Position numbers and translations under genes: made by a program. A stretch of DNA of 64,000 nucleotides, taken from positions 21,889,919-21,953,918 of the forward strand of contig CM055279.1 of the NCBI GenBank assembly GCA_029237695.1, given 5' to 3'. Every line of letters begins with the position of its first letter. The stretch's first letter is position 1. Shown here piece after piece: positions 1-10,591 of this stretch. The notes beneath the pieces were generated by a model. The model did not search any database. It had not been told where the DNA came from and saw only the letters and a program-made list of their open reading frames with translations. Source of the stretch: Conchocele bisecta (taxonomy: Eukaryota > Mollusca > Bivalvia > Lucinida > Thyasiridae).

Positions 1-17
1 TATTAATACTAAATTGA

Positions 18-80
18 AGTGGCGCACCGCTCGCCGCTGTAGAATGTGAAGATGAAATTTCCGAAGATGTCATAACTTAA
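18..80 (+). CDS. possible 3' terminal exon of an upstream gene (partial)
   Basis: The third frame is open from base 18 to a TAA at 78-80 and would end in the acidic tail VECEDEISEDVIT. An AG at 18-19 could be the splice acceptor, since the same frame has a TGA just before it. A polyadenylation signal follows 53 bases after the stop, with a GT-rich stretch behind it, which is the layout of a short 3' UTR. The piece is too short to identify a family and the polypyrimidine tract is poor, so this may be chance. Confidence 0.3.
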   Translation, partial: SGAPLAAVECEDEISEDVIT

Positions 81-132
81 TGTTGGATTTATAACTATTT
101 GTGTTGTTTTGTAATATACATATTGTAAATGG

Positions 133-138
133 AATAAA
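133..138 (+). promoter_or_regulatory. polyadenylation signal AATAAA
   Basis: AATAAA within GGAATAAAATAATAAC, followed about 25-35 bases later by the GT-rich TGCTGTGTTTTGTG. It would serve the putative terminal exon ending at base 80. Confidence 0.35.
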
Positions 139-772
139 ATAATAACTAAATTTCATGAATTGCTGTGTTTTGTGAAATCTACTTCAATCATTCATGTATG
201 CGATGGACATGTTCACAGGGCTCCCAGTAGTAATTAACTTTATATTCTGGATCATTTGATTGCTTTATTTTATTTTTGTTTGCAATACTTTTGTAAAGTT
301 TACGAGTCATAATCTATTTTACACACATTTTCATCAACAAACTTTCCACTAATTTAATTAACATTTGAAATGATGCATAATTAAGTTAGGTTACAAATAT
401 AACATTTCACCATTATTATGAAAGTAACCTACACTAGTCCTAGGAGCACCGAGTAAGTAAGTCCTTGATCTGAGTCATTGGCAGCTCTGTGTTCCTATTA
501 TATACACAGTTCTTTATAGAGCGTTATTTTATTTGAAACCTCCCTTGTACAGTTCAGGTATGTGACACCCTCTACAATAGCCTCGATCAATTAGTTTCGG
601 AATACCTAACGACATGTGCTTTCTTCATTCAGTGGAACAGCAAATTTCAAACAAAACAAATCAATGAAGTAGGAAAACTATTAAATTCAGATAAAACCTT
701 ACCATAGGAATTACAAATTTCCCATTATTTACATTTTTTCCAGACGCTAAAGTTATGGACGTCACTAACTCG
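139..772. other. AT-rich stretch without recognised features
   Basis: No convincing coding frame, RNA gene or member of the repeat families found elsewhere in the window was seen here. Confidence 0.5.
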
Positions 773-1048
773 TTACATTACCCGATCTAATGGGTTTCGG
801 AACGATTTGGCTACTCTAGTATTGTTCCCGGGTACCAGACCCGATGCCGTCGAAATCATGCATACTGGTACTGCATATGTTTTCAACATATATCCAATCG
901 CCTTAAACATGTTAATGGGTGTATTTAAATACAACAGTGTATTCTTAAAAATGTTTCTGTAATTATTTTCATCCATTCCTTTGCTTATTACATTCGTGTC
1001 TGCCCTGGTCATGCTGGTGTGTGAATACGGCTGATACATGTTCCTCAT
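773..1048 (-). CDS. unrecognised 91-codon open frame
   Basis: An open frame on the minus strand running from an ATG at 1046-1048 to a TAA at 773. Amino-acid composition is ordinary (for example NIFKNTLLYLNTPINMFKAI) and it is not built from any of the repeats in the window, unlike nearly all other open frames here. No domain, signal peptide or clear membrane helix is recognised. It could be a chance frame, a remnant, or one exon of a host gene; no strong splice sites were identified around it. Confidence 0.2.
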   Translation of the reverse strand: MRNMYQPYSHTSMTRADTNVISKGMDENNYRNIFKNTLLYLNTPINMFKAIGYMLKTYAVPVCMISTASGLVPGNNTRVAKSFRNPLDRVM

Positions 1049-1206
1049 TTTAGTTAGTGCCGACTACAAGCGTTTGCCACATTGTTTCTTACATAATCAG
1101 TGTTTTTTTTTGCATATATTATTCAGACAATGTGACTTTAAAACACCATTATGCCATAAACTTTATGTGCTGAAATATTACACATCCCAGTTGATTTGTT
1201 TTTAAA

Positions 1207-2077
1207 ACAAGAGCTGTAGGAGAACAGCATAGCTCGACTACGAGGGTTGTCGATGACACATAGCTTGACAAAGAAGGTGGCTGCGGCCTGCATAAAAACC
1301 TTAACCAAGGTTGATTAAAAACATTAACCAAGGGAAATTAAGTAAGTAATTTAAGGTTAAATGTAGGTCAATGTCAGATATAGGTCAGGGGTTATTGATG
1401 TACATCACTAGGAGATGAAGTTTTCCAAGTATGGTTGCTGTAGGCCCAGGAGTATTCCATATACAAGCTTGACTAAAAACCGTAACCAAGGGGAAATAAC
1501 TAAGTAATCCAAGGATAGAAGTAGGTCAAGGTCAAATATAGGTCAGGGAGTATTGGTGTATATCACTAGGAGATGAAGTTGTCCAAGTATGGTTGATGTA
1601 GGGCCATGAGTATTCCATCTACAAGCTTGACTAAAAACCTTAACCAAAGAGAATTAAGTAAGTAATTGAAGAGGAAATGTAGGTCAAGGTCAAATACAGA
1701 TCAGGGGTTATTGATGTACATCCCTATAAGAAAAGGTTGTCCAAGTATGGTGTCTGTATGCACAATAGTATTCCATGTACAAGCTTGACTAAAAACCTTA
1801 ACCAAGCTTGACTAAAAACCTTAACCAAGGGGAATTAAGTAAGTAATTCAAGAGGAAATGTAGGTGAAGGTCAAATATAGATCAGGGGTTATTGATGTAC
1901 ATCACTAGGAGATGACGTTGTCCAAGTATGGTGGGTGTTGGGCCAGTAGATATTCCATATACAGCTTGACTAAAAAACCTTAACCAAGGCGTGACGGTGG
2001 TGACGCCGACGCCGACGCCGACGCCGACGCCAGGGGTGACAACATAAGCTCTACTTATTCTTCGAATAGTCGAGCTA
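1207..2077. mobile_element. satellite-bearing non-autonomous element 1 (pearl/Helitron-like layout)
   Basis: About five copies of a roughly 158-bp unit (beginning near GCTTGACTAAAAACCTTAAC at 1462, 1621, 1779, 1806 and 1961) lie between the short inverted repeats TAGCTCGACTA (1230-1240) and TAGTCGAGCTA (2067-2077). A GACGCC microsatellite sits next to the right end. This layout, short ends plus a core satellite of about 160 bp plus a microsatellite, is that of bivalve pearl-type elements, which are regarded as Helitron relatives. The classification is inferred; no transposase is present. Confidence 0.6.
2001..2031. repeat. (GACGCC)n microsatellite
   Basis: Five consecutive GACGCC units inside the right end of the satellite-bearing element. 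Confidence 0.9.
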
Positions 2078-2080
2078 AAA

Positions 2081-3887
2081 ATAATAACTAACTTGAGTAG
2101 CATACAAACCAATCGAATTTACCCTATCTCGAAACTAGGTAATTCCATGTTTACTGCAGCAGCCACAATACACAGCTGTGAAAGCTGTCAACAGTTTTAA
2201 TGCGATAAAAGGTAGTTTTGTTGACCTTATAAGGGTGATGAAAAAAGGTAATAAGTATTTTGCACATATTTAACCCCCATGTACACAAACGAAGGATAAA
2301 TCACATTTTGGATGCTGATTTTCCACATTTTTCCTGTGGTGAATGAATTTCTTTTTAAATCTATATACTTTTTTGTTTTATTCTTTGCAGATACACACTT
2401 TAGTATTAACTTACCTTTTCAACGTGCGCTACAATTAATAAATTACAACATTTTAAAAGTCATTTACGTTCAAAATATGACGATACTGTTCCAGATCGGA
2501 CCGAATTATCGTATGCCAATATTTTATTCCAGTGACCTGTATCTGGCCAAGGTGCACATCTTCAATATGTGTAGAAGACGTGTGTATAGTTTCAGATCGA
2601 TCGACTGAACGGTTTCGGAGGAGTTGTGTACACGAACTATGATACGTACCGTTTTTTAAAAACGGTCGTATAAAAATAAAACGCACGAAAATCTGAACTG
2701 TCAACTTTTTGTTGGAGAGTTCTGGCCCTCTCAATAAGTATGTAACTGTTGGAGTGAATCAGCCTTATGCTAAAATTAATATTATAAAACTCATATTCAC
2801 GTCCTCAACGTTTATGCGAATGCAGGAAATGGCGTTGGGAGCATGCCCGCGGACCCCTAGCAACATCGTGTCCTGTGGGCCCTCAACACAGCCCCCACTC
2901 TCAATAACTCACAATAATATAAAATTTTGTTTTTATTTTTCCTTTCCACCCCTACTAATATTAAACATTCCATTCAATTAACTCTTTTTAAAAGGCATTT
3001 ACACGAATAAATTTTCATTCAATTTCACTATGCATTAGATTGTTGTATTTCAGAAAATATTGTGTAAATAATGACTAGGGTAAAAAATGTGCAATAACAT
3101 CTTAAGCAATTTTGCGCACCTGCCTATTACAACAGGGAGAAAGAAATGTGACACTGAACTCGAACCAGTAAACTGGTTTACCGTACCATCGGTATACCCA
3201 CTAAATGAACCGTGTAAGATACACACAACCTTCCCATAGTGAGTTACATACTAACCCTGACAGTATATAACACATTTAAGTCAATAGCGCCAATGACGTG
3301 TGTCTATATAGTTATAGCCTGTACTGCTCTACGGTCGTTATTCCACCATAATTATTCGACGTTCAGAGATAAGACAGTGGCGGGTCCCTACAAATAAAGT
3401 ACAACAACGGGCAAGGAACCCTACTATTATCATAAGCATGAGTAATAGTCAATTAAATCATGCATTTCTGAACGAAATATATAGTTTGTAGTTTAAATTA
3501 AATTTCAATCAAAACGTATTTTAATATCCATTTTTGTAGAATTAATCCTTTGCGCTAATAAGTAATACACGTAAAATTGTCACTATATTTTATCCGGGCA
3601 TAGATTTACACTCATTTTCAAGCAACCGAAATTAATCAATTACGCAGTTCACAGTGTTGGAAGAACGTTTGATTTATTTAAACAATTTAAATGGATATTG
3701 GAGAGATACTACAAAGAATCAGCACTTGAGATAAGGTAATAATCAATTTTGAGAGCATAATTAACAATATAACGTGTATATTAATACAATTTTGGCCATA
3801 GAAAGTATTGAAAACCTTCCTCAAAGCCGTGGCGATTTCGAGATACCACTTTACAAAAGCAAGCCGTCATGACTGTATATCAAGACA
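2081..3887. other. 1.8 kb without supported genes
   Basis: Open frames at 2312-2608 and 2453-2734 overlap on opposite strands and resemble no protein. A small hairpin (CATGACTGT...ACAGTCATG, 3868-3893) marks the edge of the LINE remnant on the right. Nothing else was recognised. Confidence 0.5.
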
Positions 3888-4509
3888 GTCATGAAGTCAC
3901 GATTAAGGATGCCCTGTCCATGAGAATATTTGCATCTGCTAACATTTGGCTGCTGCACATGAAATTTTCAATATCCTCATCGTCAATGAATTCTGTGATA
4001 TAATCATTGTCTTGTAAATGATCGCATAATATTTTTGTTCTACTGTTGAAGTCTCCAACTAGACAGACTTCGTCGTAAATGTTGCATAATCGAGAAAGTT
4101 AATTTTCTATTTCAATGTTCCAATCTCCGTCTGTGTATAGGGAGCCCTCCGGTGGGATATATACCGTACCAAGCAGAGTGTTGCAATGTCTTCTGTTTCC
4201 TATATGAACACCAGCAATATTTAGAAACAGAACAAATTGCGACGCTGTGTCAAGTAGGGTCACCTGTGGGAGTAATGATTGTTTTACAAGTACACATATG
4301 CCTCCGTATGCGGTCGATTTGTGTTGTTTACGATCGTTACGCAGTATTGTGTATCCAGGAAAGACAACTGAGTCATACTCGTGTAGATGAGTTTCTTGAA
4401 TACAGACGATATCATAATTCCGTATAAACTGTTCAAATTCTGGAATATTTAGTTTATCCCTGATACCACACACGTTAAGTGATCCAATTCTAATATGCTC
4501 ATGTGCCAC
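3888..4509 (-). pseudogene. LINE ORF2 fragment: APE-type endonuclease domain
   Basis: Minus-strand frame reading SLNVCGIRDKL (catalytic Asn), QETHL (catalytic Glu), a GTVYIPP segment and, after a premature TAA at 4099-4101, VCLVGDFNSRT (the GDFN motif). These are the ordered motifs of the apurinic/apyrimidinic endonuclease that nicks target DNA in non-LTR retrotransposons. The frame ends at a TGA at 3888. No reverse transcriptase follows, so the copy lacks the 3' part of ORF2. The frame directly continues that of the preceding ORF1, separated only by the TAG at 4516-4518, and has no ATG before the domain (the first candidate is a GTG). Confidence 0.85.
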
Positions 4510-4515
4510 ATTGTC

Positions 4516-6049
4516 CTAATGGTGTGGACCGGGATTCGCGGGTGGCGGTCCGGGCTTCGCGGGTGGCGGTCCGGTGTGCATGGGTGGCGGTCCGGGGTTC
4601 GCGGGTGGGGGTCCATAGTTCACGGGTGGCGGTCCGGGGTTCATGGGTGGTGGTCCTGGGTTCGCGGGTGGCGGTCCATGGTTCACGGGTGGCGGTCCGG
4701 GGTTCATGGGTGGCGGTCCGGGGTTCGTGGGTGGCGGTCCATGGTTCACGGTTGGCGGTCCAGGGTTCATGGGTGGCAGTCCGGGGTTCATGTGTGGTGG
4801 TCCATCATTGGAAGGTGGTTGATTGGGGTACGCGGGTGGTGGTACTGGGTGGGCCGGGTGGTATGGATCTCTATTTCCTGATGTCGAATGTGGTTTAAAT
4901 AGCTGACCATTGGGATGTACAGTTTGTCCACTACTAAACGACACCTAGCACCTGACCGTTTTGCATCCCTCATCACCGGATACAGCAGCTTCCTTCGGGA
5001 TTCAATTTCAGGCGGGAACTGTTCATTTACCCCATACGGTTTGCCCACTAATGTGGTGGCCGCTGACTGGCGAATCTGTTCCTTCTCTTTGAAGTCATTA
5101 AATTTGGCGACTAGCAGAAGTGGTTCATTATGTCGGCGTGGACCCATTCTATGTGCACGTTCAATATTTGGGGTCCCTTCAAATCCCATCTCTTTATTTA
5201 AAAAGTCAGTTAGTACCTCTTCTGTATTGCGTTCCGGTACAAAAACACCATCAACAACAGATGTGGCTCAGGGATTCTTCTAAAAACCAGATTGCTTCTC
5301 ATGGACCGGGTTTGCACATCTAATAAAGATTCATTCAGTAATTGTAGGTCATGTTTCAGGGACACATTTTCAACCATTGATGTCTGCATATTTTGTAACA
5401 ACTGCTTATTATGATCATTTTCAGTTTTGATATCTTGGAAAGATGAATTGAAAAAATAAAAAACTCCATACCTGTTTCATAGTCAGTTCATTTCACTTTC
5501 AATTGTTCCATTTCTTGATCAATATTGTGTACTTTATTTATGACCCAGTTTAGCTGGTTTGAAATTTCATCCAACTTTTGTACCTTCCCACTAATTGTAC
5601 CCATACTGTCCTCCATACGTTTTAATGCTTCATGTATGACACTCATTGAGTTGTTAGTCATTTTGGGGACTACGTTGATGAAGAGATCCATCATGCCCGG
5701 GGAATGCTACTGGAGTAGGCTGCCTCTGATAGTCTATACTGGGCATATATGACACTGCCCCTGTTGTAGCCATTGTGGGTGGGGTATAGGCAGTCATGAT
5801 AGGAGATCCAATACTAGGCGTTGGGTGTTGCGGGTACATATGTGGCACATCTCTGTTGATGATCAGGTCACTAGCTACCCCATACAGCATACCAGTCTCA
5901 CTCAGTTGTGTCGCAGACATATGTGAAAATACCGGGGCTGGTGGATTCAAGATGGCGGTTTGTTTACATTGTTCACCGGCCTGTACACACACGTTTTTAA
6001 CAGTTACTTTTGGCGTCTGTATATTTGTTTTCCGTTTGCGTTTTGGCAT
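4516..6049 (-). pseudogene. LINE ORF1 (L1-like RNA-binding protein), broken by frameshifts
   Basis: The protein starts MPKRKRKTN near 6049. A coiled-coil-like stretch (5694-5488) follows, then SMRSNLVFRRIPE near 5290, a form of the conserved 'R..NLvf.GipE' segment, then IERAHRMGPRR...LLVAKFNDFKEKEQIR near 5160 and RRKLLYPVMRDAKRSG, as in the RRM and C-terminal domains of L1-type ORF1 proteins. Such proteins coat LINE RNA as a chaperone. The parts lie in different frames (breaks near 5690, 5480, 5200 and 4900), so this copy is dead. The tail is a proline-rich array encoded by a minisatellite. Confidence 0.8.
4540..4803 (-). repeat. 21-bp minisatellite encoding a NPGPPPM heptad array
   Basis: About thirteen 21-bp units (plus-strand form GGGTGGCGGTCCGGGGTTCAT with variants) in perfect register, so the minus strand reads NPGPPPM, NHGPPPV, NPGPPPA and so on. 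Because 21 is a multiple of three, copy-number changes keep the frame. It forms the C-terminus of the LINE ORF1 product. All six frames stay open here, so overlapping open frames are artefacts. Confidence 0.9.
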
Positions 6050-6208
6050 AGATAGTTAGGTAGACATCTCCAGAACACAACAATAAGGTGGTTACCAATA
6101 GTCAGTCGGTTGTTAGCGATATAAACACAATATTCTTCTTTTTTTTCTTCCCGGTCATTTTTTTACGTGTCGACATGTTTTACCCATCATGCCAAGCATG
6201 TACATTGT

Positions 6209-6511
6209 ACTTATGTCGGTTTTTCGAAGAATCGATTTCCGTGTCAGTAGTACAGTAAACACGGAAATCGATTCTTTGCAAACACGACAGAAGTTCGACA
6301 GAAGCTCTTTGCAAACACGACAGAAGTTTGGGTCAAGTACCGAGACCACCAAATTCAGCTTAACAAGACGCGTTTGATGCGTCAAATTTCATCAAAATCC
6401 GTTACATTATTAATAAGGACAATATAAAAGAATACGTACCTTGAATCGGAGGCGCTTCTGGAAGTTTCAGTAATTGTTGTTGTTGTTGTAACCACGTGAC
6501 CATGTACCTTG
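6209..6511. mobile_element. CAAGG...CCTTG palindromic MITE, left end eroded
   Basis: Contains the family core: GAAGAATCGATTTCCGTGT and its inverted copy, flanked by TGGTGGTCTC-type arms, AACAAGACGCGTTTGATG, and the right terminus with a GTTGTTGTTGTTG run and CCACGTGACCATGTACCTTG ending at 6511. The left arm is diverged. Other copies lie at 15942, 39937, 46499 and 53897. Confidence 0.75.
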
Positions 6512-6657
6512 ATATACACGTACCTGCATGCTGGGTAGTTACGACAACGTAACACTGCACAACCTCCCGTATAGTCCGTGACTCCGTATCCGCAACTTTG
6601 GCGACCAGCATAGACCACGCTGTGACTTCAGTACATGCACTTTGTGTAAAATCCGAC

Positions 6658-7051
6658 CTGTAGCCGATTTCATCAAAATTGCAAAGTATACTTTTCTAGC
6701 AAAGTATACTTTGAGGGAGTAATCATTTACTTTTCCCAATATGCATTATTTAATACAGAACTAACTACTGCATATATTTGATGATTAAAAGTATGCAGAA
6801 TTATTATACTGAATTTATTACATTATCACAGCCAAAATGGCTGTGATAATGTAATAAATTCAGTATAATAAAAAATAATAAATGTATCATAAAATTGAAA
6901 ATTTCTCCCTCAAAATATACTTTGCTAGAAAAGTATAATAAAAATCAATAAATTGATCCTAAAATTGAAAATTTCTCCCTCAAAGTATACTTTGCTAGAA
7001 AAATATTTGCTAGAAAAGTATACTTTGCAATGTTGGTGAAATCGGCTACTG
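6658..7051. mobile_element. GTAGCC-ended MITE with central hairpin
   Basis: Termini TGTAGCCGATTTCATC and GAAATCGGCTACTG are inverted repeats, followed by AAAGTATACTTTGAGGGAG-type subterminal motifs on both arms. The centre is a near-perfect palindrome (TTACATTATCACAGCC...GGCTGTGATAATGTAA). The right arm is partly duplicated. Copies also lie near 23.4, 48.0, 49.0, 58.8, 59.0 and 61.6 kb. Confidence 0.85.
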
Positions 7052-7321
7052 AGTATGTACATCACATAAACTCATTGTCAAACAAATTGATTGACCGACC
7101 CCGTGTCGCAGTGGGAAGACATTTATTGCTACCTCGAAATGCACCCATCTGTCTGGTTATACCCCCGTCATACAAAGTATGTCCAGGGGTATATAGTTTT
7201 GTTATTTCCATCCATTCATCCGTCCGTTGGTTTGTTCTGTATTCTTTGCTAGATAAGTATACTTTGCATTGTTGATGAAATAGGCTACTGGAACTATATT
7301 GGTGGTAGCGACCGATTCTTG

Positions 7322-7494
7322 TTTATCCCGTTAACACAGTGCGTATGTGCCGTGAAATACGGTACCGTCAAACATTTTTGATATCCTGTCACTACGACCT
7401 AATCAGTATGAATATGTGCGGTTGTCATACTAGTCGATTTTCCGATTTTGAGGATGAGGCTGGGGTTATTTTTTAATAGTGTTGACGGGATAAA
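7322..7494. mobile_element. TIR module 'B' (TTTATCCCGTCAACAC ends)
   Basis: Bounded by TTTATCCCGTTAACAC and GTGTTGACGGGATAAA. The interior carries GTGCGTATGTGCCGTGAAA and TGATATCCTGTCACTACGAC as in the copies at 17.7, 27.5, 46.2, 61.0 and 62.0 kb. A truncated hairpin half (TAGAATAGTAGGTTAGTGCC) follows at 7495-7515. Confidence 0.85.
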
Positions 7495-7526
7495 TAGAAT
7501 AGTAGGTTAGTGCCGTGAATAAATGG

Positions 7527-7750
7527 GGATTATTGGTTGTGTGACCAGTGTAACTCCTGATCAAATAGCGCACTTGTGTATCCGGATAATGATCTATAGT
7601 TCTTGATAGAGAAACACGGCGGGTGTTTCATTGATGGAATGACGAACAGTGTAGATCCTGATCAGAATATGCGGATGCACAGCCTGGTCTGGATCTACAC
7701 TGGTCGCATAACCCATAATATCAATTTCTCCAGTCACAGCCACATATGTG
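7527..7750. mobile_element. 'GTGACCAGTGTAGATC' dispersed repeat (family E)
   Basis: Ends TGGGGATTATTGGTTGTGTGACCAG and TCTCCAGTCACAGCCACATA form imperfect inverted repeats. The interior carries several GATCCTGATCAGA/CTGGATCTACACTGG motifs in both orientations. Further copies lie at 9288, 18242, 30064, 57848 and 62357. Confidence 0.75.
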
Positions 7751-7813
7751 CGATAGGGACCTTGCACTGACTTGCGATACAAACCTGCTGTCATTGTGAT
7801 GTGTTTGTGTTAT

Positions 7814-8580
7814 GCCCCGTTCTCACCGTCGATCTGAGTACCTCGATCATCCCCGACCGGCCAAATTCCGCGACTATAAGCTCGACCAAGTGTTTGGTTG
7901 GGGGTCTACACGACGGAAGGGGACCTCCGCAAAACCTGTAGTGGACCATACTAGATCAACTCAAGACCCTTCCAGACCACTTCAAGACCACTTGCCGACA
8001 CACATCGCGACTTCTACTCGACCTCTACTCGACCTTCCCGACCCCTTCCCGATGTTTACCCGATCAACACGACCAGCCCGACCTTTTCTCGACCTCTACC
8101 CGACTTATACCCGACCATGTAAGATCGGACAGGATCGCAGCGCGATAGCAGCAGACTAGGTATACAATTGTAGTATTTTGTTCAGTTGACCAAAGACTAT
8201 CGAAGAAGAGATCGGGTGCGGTCTGCAAAGTATCGAGTTGATCGAGTAAATGCATCTGACTGGGGTGGTACAAGATCGAGTACAGGTCGTGTACAGGTCT
8301 AGTTGATCGAGTATAGATCGGTAAAAATATGTCACTAGATACACAAGTTTACCAGAGCGCTACAAGATGTATTTCAGACTGCTTCCAGACCGTCTGGCTT
8401 CTCGAGCGCTACACGGATCTTTTTGACATGTAAAAAAAAATCGTGTTGAAACCACAACCGCTACCGACCAAGGTAGACCGCTGCAGACCGGGCGGGACCC
8501 CCATGCAGTTGAGGGAGATTATTTCACGACCGCATGCTCGAGTTTGATCGAGGTACTCAGATCGGTGGTGAGAACGGGCC
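7814..8580. mobile_element. 767-bp element with about 35-bp inverted ends
   Basis: The left end CCCCGTTCTCACCGTCGATC continues as TGAGTACCTCGATCA, and the right end is its reverse complement with few mismatches, up to GAACGGGCC at 8580. The interior has a run of degenerate CGACCTCTACCCGAC-like units and no coding potential. It is probably a non-autonomous DNA transposon of unknown superfamily; no clear target duplication was found. Confidence 0.65.
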
Positions 8581-8629
8581 ATGACTATGATGGCGGGAGC
8601 TCGACCCCAGTTGCAAGTACATACAATTG

Positions 8630-8935
8630 TATCAGGTAACCTGCCCTGTATTGACCGAATACGTACTAACTGATAACATATTGTTGTATCAGGCATTGAC
8701 CTGATATCAACATCCGGGTTACAATAAAATAAAAACTGACGTTCCACTGGTCGGATGACGTCACGTGACGTTACCGAATGACGTCAGTGTAATGACGCAA
8801 CGTTAACAAAGACCGCGTTCTGTCCATAGATATCGATGTCATCTGTGGTAATTTTCGAGCATAAAACGTTACCTGATAAATATAATACCAGACTAGTGTA
8901 TTTTGATATCAAGTTTATCAGGCTCGGCTCGGAAA
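8630..8935. mobile_element. TIR module 'F' (TATCAGGTAAC ends) with half hairpin
   Basis: Bounded by TATCAGGTAAC and GTTACCTGATA (8630-8878), containing GGTCGGATGACGTCACGTGA, then AATATAATACCAGACTAGTG and AAGTTTATCAGGC, half of a hairpin. A second, better preserved copy begins at 18516. Confidence 0.75.
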
Positions 8936-8937
8936 AT

Positions 8938-9217
8938 ATCCCAGTAAACTCCCACGCCGCACTACTTTCCATAATCGTGAGGCGCAGTTAAAATAATTCT
9001 TAAGAAAACGGAAAATAAACACATTTTCTTGATGAATTTATTTAAAATGCTGGAATTATAAGTAATGAATGGCCTTTTTGTGGAATTTATCGGGGATATC
9101 AACTTGGAAAAGTCGCGGGAATACTGGACGAGGCATTCCGGCGTTCGTCCAGTATTCCAGCGACTTTTCCAAGTTTATTCCCCGATAAATTCCACAAAAA
9201 GGCCATTAATTCCTATA
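8938..9217. mobile_element. family G: partial module plus 157-bp hairpin
   Basis: AGTAAACTCCCACGCCGCAC and CACATTTTCTTGATGAATTT match the module copies at 10107 and 53573. The hairpin at 9061-9217 has arms starting TGAATGGCCTTTTTGTGGAA and meeting around CATTCCGGCG. It lies directly against the family F hairpin, so one probably inserted into or next to the other. Confidence 0.8.
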
Positions 9218-9287
9218 ACAACTATTATGTAATGTAATGTAATTATAGTTATGTACTCATAACAATGTATATTAATGCTGCACTATC

Positions 9288-9475
9288 ATTGCAACTGCAT
9301 CCACAGTCTGGTCAGGATCTGCACTGTTCGCCATTCCATCAATGGAAAATCAGTCATGCTTCTATCAACGAATACTAATCGTTATCATGCTGCAGGGGTG
9401 TTATTCGATCCGGAGCTACACTGGTCACAAATCCCATAAGCCTCATACCGCAAGTCACAGCCATATATTTGGTTT
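9288..9475. mobile_element. family E dispersed repeat
   Basis: CACAGTCTGGTCAGGATCTG CACTGTTCGCC, then CACTGGTCACAAATCCCATA and GTCACAGCCATAT, as in the copy at 7527. Confidence 0.7.
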
Positions 9476-9498
9476 GCATTGTTTCAAAGTTTCCAATT

Positions 9499-9528
9499 AA
9501 ATTGTTGTTGTTGTTGTTGTTGTTGTTG
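9499..9528. repeat. (TTG)n microsatellite
   Basis: Nine to ten TTG units in a row. Confidence 0.95.
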
Positions 9529-9546
9529 TGATCATGTCATGTTATT

Positions 9547-9852
9547 ACGGCGCCACGCAGGGGACGTAGAATTCCTCAATTTAACAATTTGTTCATACGA
9601 ATTAACAATTTGTTCTCACGAATTAACAATTCGTTCCCTCAATTTAACAATTCGTTCCCACGTGGGAACGAATTGTTATATCGTGGGAACGAATTGTCAA
9701 TTCGAGGGAACGAATTGTTAAATTGAGGGAACAAATTGTCATTTCGTGCGTGGGAACGAATGTTTATTTTGAGGGAACGAATTATCTTTTCGTGGGAACG
9801 AATTGTTATTTTGAGGGAACGAATTGTCATTTCGTGGGAACGAATTGTTAAT
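9547..9852. mobile_element. fold-back element of 21-bp units, right terminus lost
   Basis: The left end TACGGCGCCACGCAGGGGAC is the family terminus. A few forward units (AACAATTCGTTCCCACGAAT type) are followed by many reverse-complement units (GGGAACGAATTGTT type), so the whole can fold into one long hairpin. The matching right terminus (GTCC..TGTGGGGCTCCGTA) is missing. Complete copies are at 38249 and 40658. Confidence 0.8.
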
Positions 9853-9873
9853 TAGGGCTATGACGACACAATA

Positions 9874-10090
9874 CAGTGAAACCTCTCTAAGCCGGACACC
9901 CTGGGCGGTCCCCAGGGTGTCCGGTTTAGAGAAGTTTCACTGTAAACCAGGAATTTGATCATTCTGAGCCATAGTTGTGTGCTATGCGATCACGAACAGA
10001 CAGTATCACCCGAGATAAATGACCAATAAAGTCGTAACAAATTAGATTACATGTGTATTCTTGATGTCCGGTTTAGAGAGGATTCACTGT
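9874..10090. mobile_element. Tigger/pogo-like TIR element with terminal hairpin
   Basis: Starts TA-CAGTGAAACCTCTCTAAGCCG, forms a hairpin around CCTGGGCGGTCCCCAGG with TTTCACTG-TA at 9942, then a module with TGCGATCACGAACAGA, and ends CCGGTTTAGAGAGGATTCAC TG-TA at 10090. CAGT ends and TA flanks are those of Tc1/mariner-class pogo/Tigger elements. Related copies lie at 16862, 45159 and 56937. Confidence 0.75.
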
Positions 10091-10106
10091 ACATTTATTT
10101 ATTAAT

Positions 10107-10539
10107 TTATAATTCCAGCACAAAAATATTTACACAATTCCCTAACATTTGATTGGCCCGTAGCAAGTCTCTGTCCAAATTTATATCCCAGTAAACTCCC
10201 ACGCCGAACTACTTCCCGTAACCGTGAGGCGCAGTTAAAATAATTCTTAAGAAAACTGAAAATAAACACATTTTCTTGATGAATTTATTTCAAATGCTGG
10301 AATTATAAGGAATGAATGGCCTTTTTGTGGAATTTATCGGGGATATAAACTTGGAAATGTCGCGGGAATACTGGACGAAGCGATAAAAAATTACAATTTT
10401 CGAAAAGAAATAAAAAAAAAAGAAGATTTTTTTTATTTTTTTTCGAAAATTGTAATTTTTAAGGCCTATTCCAGTATTCCTGCGACTTTTCCAAGTTTAT
10501 ACCCCGATAAATTCCACAAAAAGGCCATTCATTCCTATA
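10107..10539. mobile_element. family G: complete module plus hairpin
   Basis: The module is bounded by TTATAATTCCAGCA (10107) and TGCTGGAATTATAA (10308). It joins directly to a hairpin whose arms begin GGAATGAATGGCCTTTTTGT (10309-10539). The centre of the hairpin here is a different, AT-rich palindrome (AAAAATTACAATTTTCGAAA and its complement) instead of the CCGG centre of the other copies. Confidence 0.8.
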
Positions 10540-10591
10540 GTAGCACGAACCTGGATTACTCGTATCCGTCGCTGTGTCATGACCGTACATA

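Noticed and set aside
4495..4898. Two plus-strand open frames of about 130 codons (GWRSGVHGWRSG, VAVRGSWVAVR)
   Set aside because: They are antisense readings of the proline-coding minisatellite of the LINE ORF1.
9547..9852. CRISPR-like look of evenly spaced short repeats
   Set aside because: Units are contiguous 21-mers without unique spacers, switch strand midway, and lie in an intron-bearing eukaryotic genome inside a mobile element.
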